Shown in pieces: positions 1-11,912 of a stretch of DNA of 64,000 nt; position 1 is the first letter of the stretch; each line of letters opens with the position of its first letter. Source of the DNA: Macropodus opercularis (lineage: Eukaryota > Chordata > Actinopteri > Anabantiformes > Osphronemidae); contig CM061098.1 in assembly GCA_030770545.1 (NCBI GenBank), positions 4,420,001 to 4,484,000 of the forward strand, in the 5' to 3' direction. The notes beneath the pieces were generated by a model. It saw nothing but the letters and a program-made list of their open reading frames with translations. It was not told the DNA's origin and searched no databases. A program made the position numbers and the translations under genes.

Positions 1-776
1 TTTTCGTTATTAGGTTTTACTGGGCTTCGGCTAGTGCAAGGAGGCGTTTATATTCTGCAGGCACAGCAAAATGTCACATTCAATCTGTACACTTTGTTTT
101 CAAAAGGTCATAATTAGCCAGCAGTTTTGAAACAATTATGGCCAAAGTGCAGCAATTTCCCTCCGAAGCAAAACATAGAATTACTCATGTAGAGCGAGGC
201 TGAGCAGCGTGTATGTGTGAAACGCTTGTGGTTTGGTGTTATTCCATTCTTCCTTCTTAGTTCAGGCTCACAGGCTTTGTTTCTCTGTATCAGAGCCTGG
301 CTGTGCTTTTTTATCTTAGTGCGAACACTCGCACGCAAATCTAATTTATCCAGACTCACCTAACCCGCCTTCTTCCCAGTAGATACATTAGAAAAAAGCT
401 CTTGACCAAGACAAAGGAACATCAGCAATGTTTAGATTAATATTAAACAGCTAATGACAGCAGTGCAGTGACTAATTATTCAAATCTAAATTAAAATACC
501 ATATGAACTTGTGGTAGTGATGGAGGGTTTGAAATCATAAACATACACTAAACTCAAGAGATGTTTAATTTGACTCAGTTGTCATAAAGAGGTCAGATGA
601 GTGATAATGTTGTTGTTGCCAGGGCGATGTGACCGGTCGCTACGCAGCAGCTCAGCTGTTCGGAAATGGCTCCGGTTTAAGTTTGAAAAGAAGGGAACGG
701 AAGAGGCCAGTGTAGCCACTTGTGTGTGTGTTGTGCGTAACATGCGGCTATTGGACATGTATGCATCCATTGTGTG

Positions 777-819
777 ACCATGTTCCTTTCATGAGGGAAA
801 TCAATGAAAGGAACATGGT
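777..819. repeat. Short perfect inverted repeat (hairpin)
   Basis: Positions 777-792 are the exact reverse complement of 804-819, giving a 16-bp perfect stem with an 11-nt loop (793-803). The arms read ACCATGTTCCTTTCAT and ATGAAAGGAACATGGT. At 43 nt it is shorter than a typical pre-miRNA and has no visible flanking pairing, so a microRNA is unlikely. It may be a remnant of a small inverted-repeat element or a cruciform-prone site. Confidence 0.85.
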
Positions 820-2559
820 TAAAGGTTGTGTAGACTTGTGGATTTATATCTGACAGTGTGTGTGAGTGTCCACAGCATCTCTGGCTGTTATTGCACGTGC
901 ACATGTAAAGTGCATGTTTGCATGTGTGTGTGTTTGCTGTAGCGTGGCGGTCCCACCTCAAGCCCGAACCCAGCAGAGCAGCAGGGAGGTTGGGCATTTA
1001 TGAAGGAATTCTGTAATTTTCAAAACTGTGGTTTGAGTTTCACTCTTTTTAACAAGCTGGTTTGGGCACTGTTAATGGAAAACGGCTGCAGAGAGACAGA
1101 GCGAGGGAGACTTCTGGCAGTGCTTGTCTTCACTTCCCATTTTTCAAAATATGCTTTTACCATTTGCTCTTTGGTTGTTTTGTTTTATTGTTTTTTAAAT
1201 TTGCATTATTATTCCCATGCCAGAACAGCAACAGGACAAACAGACATAAAGAGGATATAAGTCTTATGTTTCAACATATGTTTATACGTGGAACAAATCA
1301 ATCCCAGTGGATCAAAGACCGAGAATCCAAATCCCAAAAGCTGTAAGGACTTTTTGTTTCCTTCGACGCGAGTCTGCCTGTTACAGTGTTATCAGATGAC
1401 AGCAGTGTATAAGTAGAAATGTCCGCTTCACTAAAAGTGCACATTTTGTTCCACATCTGGACGCCAGGTAGCTCGACCCCTTACTCCACCTAAACAAACG
1501 CACACAAACACACACTGGGCCCAGTGACTACGGGGGCTTGTTAAGCTAATGGAGATATTTAGCCTGCAGACTGTAGAAATAAAAGGAGTAATGTAGTGGG
1601 GCCAGCTGTGAAAGCACAGAACAGTGCAGGACAGAACTTTTAATCCACAGTAATGTGGTTCATTGTAACCAAACCTGAGAATCATAACCATCATAAAGAG
1701 CGGAACAAACAAATCATTGTTTAGAAAGCGTCCCTGTGTGTCACATTTATGAATCTTTGGAGGCTGCGCTGTGTGCAGAGAAGCTTGGATGGTTGTGTCT
1801 GTGTGGGCCACTAAAGCTGCAGTATTTCGTACATTCATTGCTGCTGTAAATATGAGGCTGGGCGGGAGATGTCGGACGTCTCAGCTGCAGTTTGGGGCAT
1901 TTTCTTCCACTTAGTTGTGAAATTAAAAACACTGAAAACATAACGGCCATTTTTTTCTCACTTCCCTTGCTCTGAGGTAACACAGAGAGAAGTGGGCTTT
2001 TATGAGCACTTAACACTAATGTTGCTCTAATGCTGCAGTCATGAGCTCATGTTCTGAGCCCCCCCCCCGCTTTTCACACTCGGCCTATATACGTCTCACG
2101 TTCTCTCCCTCTGCTCTGGCGAAGGTGTTAAACGTTGCTCTACCTTGGGCTGTTTTGCTGCGTGACTGCAATACACTGAAAGTCCAATCTGTTCAAATGG
2201 TAAAGTTCTGTCGGAGCTTTATTTGCATTCAATCATAATCCAGTAACTGCCACTTTAAGATTTTTCTTTTTACCTTTTCTCACTCCCTCAACCTTATTTC
2301 ACCTTTTGCCACTTTGCCTGCTTTCATTTTCTTCTCTGCAGTGCACGACACTCCCCTTTGTCACAGTCAAGGTTTCATTATGCAACATCAGGAGCTACCT
2401 CATATTATCAATTAAAAACTAATGCTGGAGTGAAGGACAGGTGTCTGCTGAGCCTTTGGAAGCTAATACTAACTTAACACTAGCACTGCATTATACAAGT
2501 GTAAAGGTGTTGATGTAGAGCAGCTGCAGAAACGACAGAGGCTAGATTGGAATCTTTTA

Positions 2560-2770
2560 AATTATTTCTAACCGACTTGTCTTTGTGCCTGACCATCACC
2601 ATCAACAATTACTCGACTGTCTAAACTGAGCTGCATTTAATATCATAATTATGACAACAATGAGATGATAATCATCTAATGAGCCTATTAGCCCATGTCT
2701 GCATTGCTTATGACAAAAAGCCAAATGCAATGGCTTGAGAGAGGAGCATTCGAGTTCACTGGTCTTCTAA
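2560..2770. other. Candidate conserved non-coding block (unverified)
   Basis: This AT-rich block contains no microsatellite and no coding signal. It carries CAACAATTA, the 10-bp palindrome CATAATTATG, the near-palindrome AGATGATAATCATCT (2663-2677) and a cluster of TAAT/ATTA cores. Blocks like this near developmental genes are often conserved enhancers. That is inference only, since conservation cannot be seen from a single sequence. Confidence 0.25.
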
Positions 2771-3810
2771 TTCAAAACTGCCGTATCAGCGATGAAGACT
2801 TAGGATGTCTGGTATGGAAATGCAGGGAAAACTGATGGAACGCATTAGTTTTGTAGTGTTACAGACACAGCATTCTCATATTTTGATTTACATATAAAAT
2901 CAGGTCATTTGTATCCAGTAATATTGTGGTAGAGTTCGTCAGTGGTGATAAACAAGCTGCACGTTACAGTCACGACTGAATGACCTCACCTCCCTCCTTC
3001 CTCTGACTGAACGGTGAGAAGTAACAGGGTGTTTCTTTTGTTTTTATCAGTTTCTTTCCAGGCCGACATAACGTCACATGCGCTGGCACTGAGACCCCAA
3101 GTTACCCCGTGTTTGTCCACCTGTAAATCACAGTCCTGGGCTGAAGTTATCAGCCCGGCTTAACAGGCCGTATTTATTGGCTGTGAGCGCAGTTACAGGT
3201 CTGCAGGAATTCCACAGAATTACTCCATGTATGACTTACAGCCTATCAGTCTCCACACGCACACGCAAGTTCACACATGAAAGAGCATGAATGTAGGTGA
3301 AGTCACACACATAGAGAACCATTAACTTTTATACTGTTTATGTTCCTGCAAAGACCTAATCAGATGATTTACAGCATCCCTCCACCTCTACGCATTCAGC
3401 CTTCTGCTTTTATATTAGATTCACATTTCTACTTTTTATACTTTTTATGAGCCAATTTAGAACCACTAGCTGCACCTTCTTATTACCCCGGAAAACCTGG
3501 TACCTCAGGTCCCAACCAGAAAAGCTTGTTCTCCTGGAGAACCACTTGACAATCTTGGGTTAATATTAACTAGTTAATCTTAGATTTTAAAATATAAAAC
3601 ATCTTAATGGTCCAATTAAAGTAAAACCTTTGTAATCATAGGACAGGCAGATACAGTAGAAAGATCATTGTGTTAATTACTCAAAATATTGCGATTAAGT
3701 CTGATTCTGTCCTTCAGTTTTGCCTTTCAACCAATTTTTTTAAGAACTGGATCTAACTGAAGCAACTTCATCCCTATGCGATATACAGAATTAGAATATA
3801 CGCTGATACA

Positions 3811-4110
3811 TATTCATTCATCTTCTACTGCTTCTTCCTCGCAGGGGTCGCGGGTGAGCTGGAGCCTGTCCCAGCTGTCTATGAGGCAGGGTTCACCCTG
3901 GACAGGTCGCCAGTCTGTCGCCACACATTTATAGACGCACAACCAGTCACGCACACACTCACAGAGTTTCCAATCAGCCTAACTGCATGTCTGCATGTCT
4001 TTGGACTCTGGGAGGAAGCCGGAGAACCCGGAGAGAACCGACGCAGACACGGGGAGAACATGCAAACTCCACACAGAAAGGCCCCCAGTCACCTCCGGGA
4101 AACAAACCTG
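3811..4110 (-). repeat. Teleost dispersed repeat, retroposon 3'-tail type
   Basis: The left edge begins with an ATTCATTCATC-type stretch followed by a GGGGTCGCGGG block, then a block reading CCTGGACAGGTCGCCAGTCT. Further right lie CATGTCTTTGGACT, GGAGGAAGCCGGAGAACC and CATGCAAACTCCACACAGAA. I recognise this order as a repeat found very widely in fish genomes. The ATTCATTC edge looks like the reverse complement of a simple-repeat 3' tail, so the element would lie on the minus strand. The family name is uncertain (LINE tail or a SINE sharing it). The copy is diverged and has no intact ORF. Confidence 0.7.
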
Positions 4111-5814
4111 AATATAAAAGAGTTTATACTCAGTGGCTTTTCAGCTTCTTTATTAATTCAAATTCAGATTATGTAGAAAAGCTTGATGATGCGAACGTCA
4201 GGTTAAGTGAGTGAGTGAGTGGGCTCTTGGTCTTTGGCTCAAGTCTGCTACTTGAAAACAGAAAAGATATTTGGTGCTGGAAGTGTGAAAACATGACTCA
4301 TTTTGAAGCTAAACCTGTTATATCAGACACGGTGTTGCCTTCCATCTCTTATTTAAGCTCCGACCCCGTAGCCGATGAACTGGCCGTGTCCTTACTTTCT
4401 CACCCTCTAAAGAACTTTTTATTGGGTTCAACTAACTTCCTTCATTTTATTAAAAACCTTATTTACATGTGATCAGCTGTGAGGGTGTTTGGTAGGGATT
4501 CACATCCAAATACTCAGACGCCAGTGTGATAGTTACATGGGAAAACCTTTTCAAATTAAACTCAGTTTAATATGATGCCTCGTGATGTGTTGTTATTTTG
4601 GAATGAGAACCTGCATGAGTCAAATCTTCTGTATTTTGTGCCTTTCATAATTGATATGATGCTGTGTGGCACTGATCTCTTTATCCACCCCTGCTCCTCA
4701 CCTTTCACACACAAACACAAAGTAACAAAGCTCTTCTCCCTGTTTTCCACCTGTGTCACTTGTAAACACCCACACAAACAACCTGGTGTATAGTAAGATG
4801 AGCATCTCTCGTTTGATATCGCTCTTATTTCTTCAAAGTTCAGCCTCCTTAACGTCTCACCTCTCACAATAGAGGTCCTGTCTGTGCGTGCGATAGGCCA
4901 TCTCTACGGTGATAGTTTCCAAGCAACAGGCTTTAAAACGTTTATGGCAATGTGTAGCAGTCCCTGAGATACAGTAGCACACATCTGCACAACACAAACA
5001 TATTTTGATCAGGTTCAAAAAGCACATGGAAGACTGCTCGCTATTCTTCTCTCAGTGTGATGGTTTGTTGCTGTGTCCACTGGCAATTCACTTTGTTTGC
5101 AATGCGCTGGTTCAGTCTGTGTGACTGAGTAGTACTATTTGATTTGTTTGTGTCCCTATTGTTGTTACTGTACACGTTTAATTTTATCCTGTTTAGCATG
5201 AAAGTCCAAAAAGTCTTTCCCATGTGGTCCAGGTCGGACTGGATGCAGTTTCAAGTTTCCCGAGTGTGGCCAAGAGTAAACATCCGCAGTAAACTCCAGA
5301 GTGTCACATATCCTGTGACTCAGGATGTTACAGTGGGAGAGCAAACCCTCACCTGTAGGTACAAGCATTTACAAAGCTGTTGGACTGAGCAGTTCTCCCA
5401 ATCCAGATGTTGGCACAGCCGTAAAGTTTAAGTCTGACTTCACCGCGTCGCTGCAGTTATTGTTGTCAAGACTGGAGTTATTCGCTCAATTTCTGTGTTT
5501 ACAGCAATGTGTGTATACAGCGTCATTGATTACGAAATAGCATATTAATGCCAAGGCCTCTTGGTGCTGTTTGAAATTTAGATTGAACATTTTGACATAA
5601 ACTGTTATTGTGCGTGTGGTCATCGTCTTCGCCTGTCACTTGCTCGTGCATTTTTCATTTTCACGTTCGTCATTTTTCTCTGTCACCGATTCGGCCGCTT
5701 TGATCGCGGTTTGTCGATGTTGCTGACTTCGTTTATTCTGTTTCAGCAGCTTGTTTACGCCTGCTGCTTTGTGAGACTTGAGTAGCTGTTGTCGTGGCAG
5801 CGCTGGCAGCCGAG

Positions 5815-6010
5815 CAATTAAACTAGTTCATAACGTGAACTTTAATGGAGAGGTACTTCATGAGCCATTTGTTTATATTACCTCAACTCTGACAAAGCAT
5901 GAACTTGGCCTGCAAAATCTCAGCGACTAATTAGACTAAACGTTGCCCCCGGCGATGCATTTTTGGATTAACAGAGCCTCTAAGGAAAAACTATGACATA
6001 GGCTTGGATT
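5815..6010. other. Candidate conserved non-coding block (unverified)
   Basis: This stretch lacks repeats and coding potential. It holds an inverted pair AGTTCA (5825-5830) and TGAACT (5836-5841) separated by 5 nt, followed by ACTAATTAGACTAAA and GGATTAAC further along. The dense homeodomain-like cores make it a plausible enhancer. Function is inferred only. Confidence 0.22.
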
Positions 6011-7894
6011 TATGTTATTTGTGTTTCTGTAATTGGGGGTAAATCTGGTCAAAATCTTCTAACGTGCATCCACCCTGCCTCTTGAAATCGGAGCGCTTGC
6101 ATCTGGTTGTAATCTGTTATTTTTTGTTTGATGGTGATAATCAGTAGAAAGCAATGAAAGCAGCAAGAGGGAGAGAGAGAAAGCGTAGCGTGGGGAGAAA
6201 GAGAAGGCGAGCAGCAGTTCAAAAAGGTACACAGTGAAATAATATGAAACAGAGGAAGCGGACTGTGGTGAGGACTGTTCTGTGTTCAAAATCAGCTCAG
6301 ATGGATTTTTATAGCTTGACTGCTGGTGCTGATTATTCTTTCTGACTGTTTATTTGGTCATATGTCACACTATAGTCCAAACATGCTGTTAAGTAACGGG
6401 AAGAAAAGCAAAAACAGAAAACATGCACATACAGTAAGTAAGACAGTGTGTCGCACAAAGTCCTGTCCTTCTACATTAGAGAAGAGTGATTATCAGTCAC
6501 ACCTGATAAAAACCAAAGCACAAAGAGCACAAGACAAAGGCAGGACAGGAAAAGAAAAGAACCCTACTCGTGGCTGTGGATGTGAATTGACCAAACATGT
6601 TTCGTGTTTCAGCAGCTGCTCATACATTTAATCATTCCACGTTTTATGTTTAAGCCCACACAGCCACTGTATACAAATGCACGTCGCACTGTGCTGCATT
6701 CAGGTTCATTTCAACTTCGGGACTTGCGAGACGTTTAAACTTGGACTCAGAATCTTGAACCTCAGCTCTTACAGATATCAGATTTAATTCACCACCGTGC
6801 ACAGCGTGACTTGTTAGACTCTGTTTAGAGCTGAAGGTCTTCATCCAGTCAACACTGTATCCTGCCAGACCTACCGCTAAGAAACTGACAAATTACAATC
6901 TGATCCCAAGTGATAAGTAAAGTTACTGGAAGTTTGACTATCACCACGTTCTCCACCACCTGTTCCTCACAGGGAGACGCAGCAGCTGTAGCTTCTCTAA
7001 ATAGCACGATCAGCTCTTTGATTTCCCAGATAGTTGCTGGAGAGCTGATGTAAACCAACCTCCTTACTATCTGCGAGTAATATACTAATCGTTGGCCTGG
7101 TTTCCAGGAAGTCCCCCATAGGAGGTATCAGATATCTTGTAAATGGAGCAGAAAGCCGGTTCGGTGTCTGTTTTTTTCATCTCATCACCTCCTTTTTTTT
7201 GTCATTACAGGACTGAAAGTCTTTCCTTCAGACCTCTTCAGCCCCATGAGTGTGTCTTTCTGCGTTGTAAATATCAACCTTACAGACCGTATGTGCCTCA
7301 AACAGTATTAATAACAGTCACAGTCTGTGCCAGTCTAGTTCTTTCCTGGCTCACATGCTTCGCTTGTTATGTGTATCGCTGCCAATCAGATTGCAGGTCG
7401 AGGTACGAGCGTGAACCGTTCCTGTTCTGGAAGCTCTGGGGTGAACCGTTATTCATAATCGCTGCAACTGTGATGGAAGATTTTGCTGAAGAATCTAAAA
7501 GCTGTGGTGCACATCTGTATTCACAGAGGCTGGTGGATATCGTGTGGACAAGAATGAATGCAGTGAAGTACTCATTTACGCTGTTGTCGGACATCTTGGA
7601 GTCTGGATGAGTGTTTGTGTCGTCTCACTTACAGGCTGGAATCGCTGACGCTGCCAGCGACACGCTGTAAAGCACTGATTTGGGTTCCTCCACAACAACG
7701 TTAAACGTGTTTATTGAGGACTTTAGCCAAGTTCAGGGCCTCTAGAAGTTGTCATTATCATTTATGGTTTCATAATTTGGAACATGTGAGGTCCTTTGAA
7801 GCTTAATTGTGATTAAGGCCAGTAAAAATAAACCACACTGACGTGTTACAGGTCTGTCGTCGAGAAAGACACGTTAAATGGTGTCATGACATAT

Positions 7895-7897
<3 letters not shown>

Positions 7898-7940
<43 letters not shown>
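7898..7940. repeat. (CA)n microsatellite
   Basis: About 21 uninterrupted CA units. No function is implied. Confidence 0.97.
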
Positions 7941-7942
<2 letters not shown>

Positions 7943-9956
7943 CAGTCACGAGCAAAACGAGTTATTGTTAACCTAATGCAAATACTGTGTGTTTCACGTG
8001 TAGATTTTTTTCTGTGTTGCTGCTTTATCATCTCTTCACTCATTCCAACCAGTCGAGGCAGATGCTGAGCTGTGATTTCAATCAGAGAGCACTGAGGGTG
8101 AGCTGTGTGATCTCGCGTGTGCCTCACATGTAGAAAGAGACGGAGGTGTCGTGTGTTAGCAGGTGTGCGGCTGTTCATCATTTAAAATGGTTTTAAAGCA
8201 CAACGTATGTGGCCGGAATTACTCGCGCACACAAAATTAGAACCAACGTCATATCAGTGAGTACGATGCTGAGAATGTGCGTAGGTTTAAATCAGTCTCT
8301 GCACGTGTGTTTTGATTCGCTTGTATATATCTGATGGCTGTGAACGTGTGTATGTGAAAGCTTCCATTCTCTACATTGAAGGAGATACATCGCGTTCACA
8401 CAGCTTTGAAACCAAGCCACAGCAGGGAGAGAAGTTATTTTTGTTTTTGTTTTCTAATTTCAGCTACGATGGAAGCGTCATTAGTCACCCAGACTAAATG
8501 TTTTCAGGGAGAGGCAGGCAGAGGAGCCATCAGTCTTTACAACATTTTGCTGTACAAATGTTATGACAACAGCATCATTTTTCACATGTTTTAATACAGC
8601 GGGAAGTCTTAAGTATTCTGTCTTGGGGCAGATTATCTGTGGGTGTGAGTTCCTGACAAAGTGCCAACATTTACAGCAGCTTTGACCTTTATTGCTGCTG
8701 TGCCCTCGTCCTGTCTCACCATACTCCAAGCTCCGTCCCTCACCTGAACTCTTTACTTTCACCCATCGGCTCCGTGGTTGTTTACCCTCTTTATCCCTCT
8801 TCCACTCTCCTTCCTATACGCTCGTCTCTTAATCGCACTTGCAGCTCCTTCATCAACTCTCTGCTGTCTTTGTCCTCACCTGCCTGCTCCCCAGACTCAC
8901 ACACACTGCAAAGATTTCGACAATGGTGAGAGTAAACGTGTTTAGGATTTCAAAGCCCAGTGGAAAAGAACTGCAACAGACATAGAGGCGGAATAAAATA
9001 CACAAGGGAGAAAGCTAAGAAAAGAGACTAAACTAAAGAAAGAAAAATGAAAACCCTCCTCTAATCCTTCCCTGGCTGCAGCCACACTCCCAGTAATCTG
9101 AGGACTTGATTGAAGACACTTCATGTGATTGGTGTAACATTAGCCTGTGTGACCTTCCGAAGCACTTAACGAGGAAATGACCACCACACTCTGGGTAATT
9201 TGTGCCAATTAGTTACCATGGCAACTGCTGATGTAAGTGTATCAGTTGTCCTTTAATCAGGCTTATGGGCACCATTTTAGGTAATGCAGAGAAATGTGAG
9301 AATTTATGTACACACGTCGCTCATACAATACACACACCTACATACACGGAAGGAACAATGAACGTTCCCAAGATGACTGAAGAAAGGAAGGCTAACAGCC
9401 TCCCAACATGCACTGAGAGGCAAAGCTCTAGTGCAGCAGAAGGAAACATGCTGCACAGAAGATTTCTATTGATTATTGCATGAATCATGTGTCTTTTCTT
9501 TCTATTGACTAGTTTCTTTCAGTTACAGTCTGTATATTCTTAATGTGGTCAGATCAATTCTTCCTTTGCTTTCGTACATATCGATGTTTAACTGAACTGA
9601 ATGTTCCTTAGTTTTGTGAGCTTGCATGTGTGGGGCCGCATGAAGCGCAAGAAAACATTTGTTTGCTTTGCCGGAGCTGCAGTTTGGCCCAGACACATAA
9701 AGAGGTTTTCCAGGACACTGTGTGGGTTACATGGAAAGTTTCTCACGAGACCAAACAGAACAGCAGGCAGAGACATGGGGGCAATTTCACAAAATTAGTG
9801 ATAGATGACCCACATCTTTCCTTTGTGGAGTGTTTGATGACATTCAGAAATGTGATCTGCGATGATGCCCTCAGAGTGGCTGGATATCAAACAATGGTTA
9901 GAGCCAAGAGGCGGTCAGAGAAGGCCTGAGTGAGGCATTCGATCAACAACACGCGC

Positions 9957-10006
9957 TGAGCGAGAGTTAAAACCTGTCCGTTGAGCGAGAGTTAAAACCT
10001 GTCCGT
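9957..10006. repeat. Perfect 25-bp tandem duplication (2 copies)
   Basis: Positions 9957-9981 are repeated exactly at 9982-10006. The unit begins TGAGCGAGAGTTAAAACC and ends TGTCCGT. Two identical copies imply a recent slippage or unequal-exchange event, or local assembly duplication. There is no coding context. Confidence 0.95.
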
Positions 10007-11581
10007 GTTCACGCTTCTAAGGGGAAACGACTGTGGGCTACGTTATTTAAATAGACACTGTTACTGGCTGCAGTCCTTTCTACACCATGGTCTGTTGGAG
10101 ACATGGTCTCATTTTGAGAACCAACATGTTGAATCTCGCAGCTTAACTTAACAACCTAACAAGTCTGTTTGGTTTGATCCTGGGCGTCTGCTGACCTCTA
10201 TTGCCAGGGATTCGGGAAAGAATGAGTGATGCTCCAGCTCCTTTTAGCACTGGGACACTTAGACGAGCGATGTAGGGACCACAGGTAACTGCCCAGCTGC
10301 TCTGGAGCTGAATAATTGCTAGAAGAGGATTGTTGTGTAATGTAATGAGTTTGAAAAGAGTTTCCATGTACGCTGGGTTTGTTGATCATCGTCAGCCCGT
10401 CCGTCGTCTGGTTACATCACGGGCAGGTGGACGTCGGTTCTCTCTCTCTTCTGTTCCTCTGAGCTCTCCACATGGTTTTTATTGTCTCCACAGGCCGCAG
10501 TGTTAAAAATCACTTTGTCTTCGTAAGTCGATTGCAAAAATCAGTTGTTTAATATATTTGTTTAGGCTGCTTCTTGGATTTCAGTTCACTACAGACAGAT
10601 ATTTAACAGATTGTGTGGAAAAGGGAGAGAACTCCGGACCCCTAAGGTATTTCCAGGATGTTTCTATCTCCCCTGTGCTTCCGTCCGCTGCGGTGGAGGA
10701 AAGTGGTTTCTGCAGTGTAAACCATGCAGACAACACTGTCAGACTGGCGGGAAGTGACTATTGTGCAATGTGTGAATGCACCATCTGTTTGGTTTTAAGT
10801 GATACAATTTGTCTCTGTTTTATTTTATTTAGAAACACACGGGCCTGCAGCATATTTAATGCTTTTAACCAACTCTTGGATGTGGTGCTTAATGTGACAC
10901 ATAGACATAATTTCTGGCAAAATCCCAAAGTTCTGGACTTCCCCAGGAGAACCCAGACTTTAAATTACATGTTAGCTAAAGCCAAGCACGATGGGGGCTG
11001 TCCCTTAGCAGAAACGAGCAACTCCAAGATGGCTCCCATGAGAATATCTGGAGCTCTACATGAATGATGTGGCTTTTCAGCACGTGACAGTCAGTGTCTG
11101 ACCACACAGGGCGGTAACAAAACGACGGGATTCACAAGGATCATGCGTTGCAACCATTGGACGACGTTTTGCTCACATGGATACGAGGCTTTACAGGGAA
11201 CGCCTGGAGTAGAACCACTAGAGGTGGAAGCGATGGCAAGAACAACATCAGGGTTATTCTTGTATCCAGACTAACAGGTTCAGTGATTTGTCTTCTTCAG
11301 ATTGTGGAATGAAAAATGTTCAAAGACCAGATCTAAGCCATCGTTTGTGTATCTAACTCTCAGAAATGCAGTTGTTCTGCCAAGCACCGCTCAGTCACAA
11401 AGACTTAACCAGCCGCCTGTCAGCTTGATCAAACGCTGGTGGGACAACACAGCGCGGCTACAGCGAGGTTCAGACCCAGCGGTACAGTAAATGTACGACA
11501 ACACATGCACACACAAATACAAATACAGCTCCGTGTCATATGCATGTGTGGCGCATACAGTCCAGTTTAAAACACACACAT

Positions 11582-11619
11582 GGGGTTAGAAGGAAAATGG
11601 CCATTTTCCTTCTAACCCC
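11582..11619. repeat. Perfect 38-bp palindrome
   Basis: The left arm 11582-11600 (GGGGTTAGAAGGAAAATGG) is the exact reverse complement of the right arm 11601-11619, with no spacer. Symmetry stops at the flanking T on both sides. A spacerless perfect palindrome of this size is unusual. It could be a very small foldback element, a snapback duplication, or an artefact of library or assembly construction. Confidence 0.95.
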
Positions 11620-11870
11620 TGCCTCGCTGGCTACAAACGACTTCACAGGTTTACCCGACCCGACTGCTCATCCAAAGGGATGTTTAGGTTGCCTGGCTGA
11701 TCCAGAGGGTCCAGAGTCATAGCTGACATCAGGGTGAGGTGAATTACAGGAAAGCTACAAGAAGCTGCACCTGTGGTTACCAGCACATGTGTAGGAAAAG
11801 GTGGATCAACCTTATAGGGAATTGATTTACGTCCGTACATTGAAGGTCCTTGAGATGACTGAGTGCTTCT

Positions 11871-11872
<2 letters not shown>

Positions 11873-11910
<38 letters not shown>
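11873..11910. repeat. (CA)n microsatellite
   Basis: About 19 uninterrupted CA units. It creates spurious Thr/His and Val/Cys open frames on both strands. Confidence 0.97.

Positions 11911-11912
<2 letters not shown>

Larger units (their letters stand above)
1..3810. other. Intergenic DNA upstream of slit3, segment 1
   Basis: No gene is supported here. Open frames are short, overlap on both strands, and have no recognisable domain or splice pattern. The segment contains a compact 16-bp-stem hairpin at 777-819, a run of ten C at 2059-2068, and an AT-rich, low-repeat block at about 2560-2770 with homeodomain-type TAAT/ATTA cores. The rest is unremarkable single-copy-looking sequence. Confidence 0.7.

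Noticed and set aside
777..819. Pre-miRNA interpretation of the hairpin
   Set aside because: Only 43 nt in total with a 16-bp stem and no extended flanking pairing. Canonical pre-miRNAs need a longer stem.
7143..7610. 155-codon open frame on the + strand
   Set aside because: No recognisable domain or conserved motif, no flanking gene structure, and an overlapping frame on the other strand. Length is compatible with chance in 64 kb.
10558..11067. 169-codon open frame on the + strand
   Set aside because: Not recognised, low-quality composition, and no splice sites or neighbours to support it.
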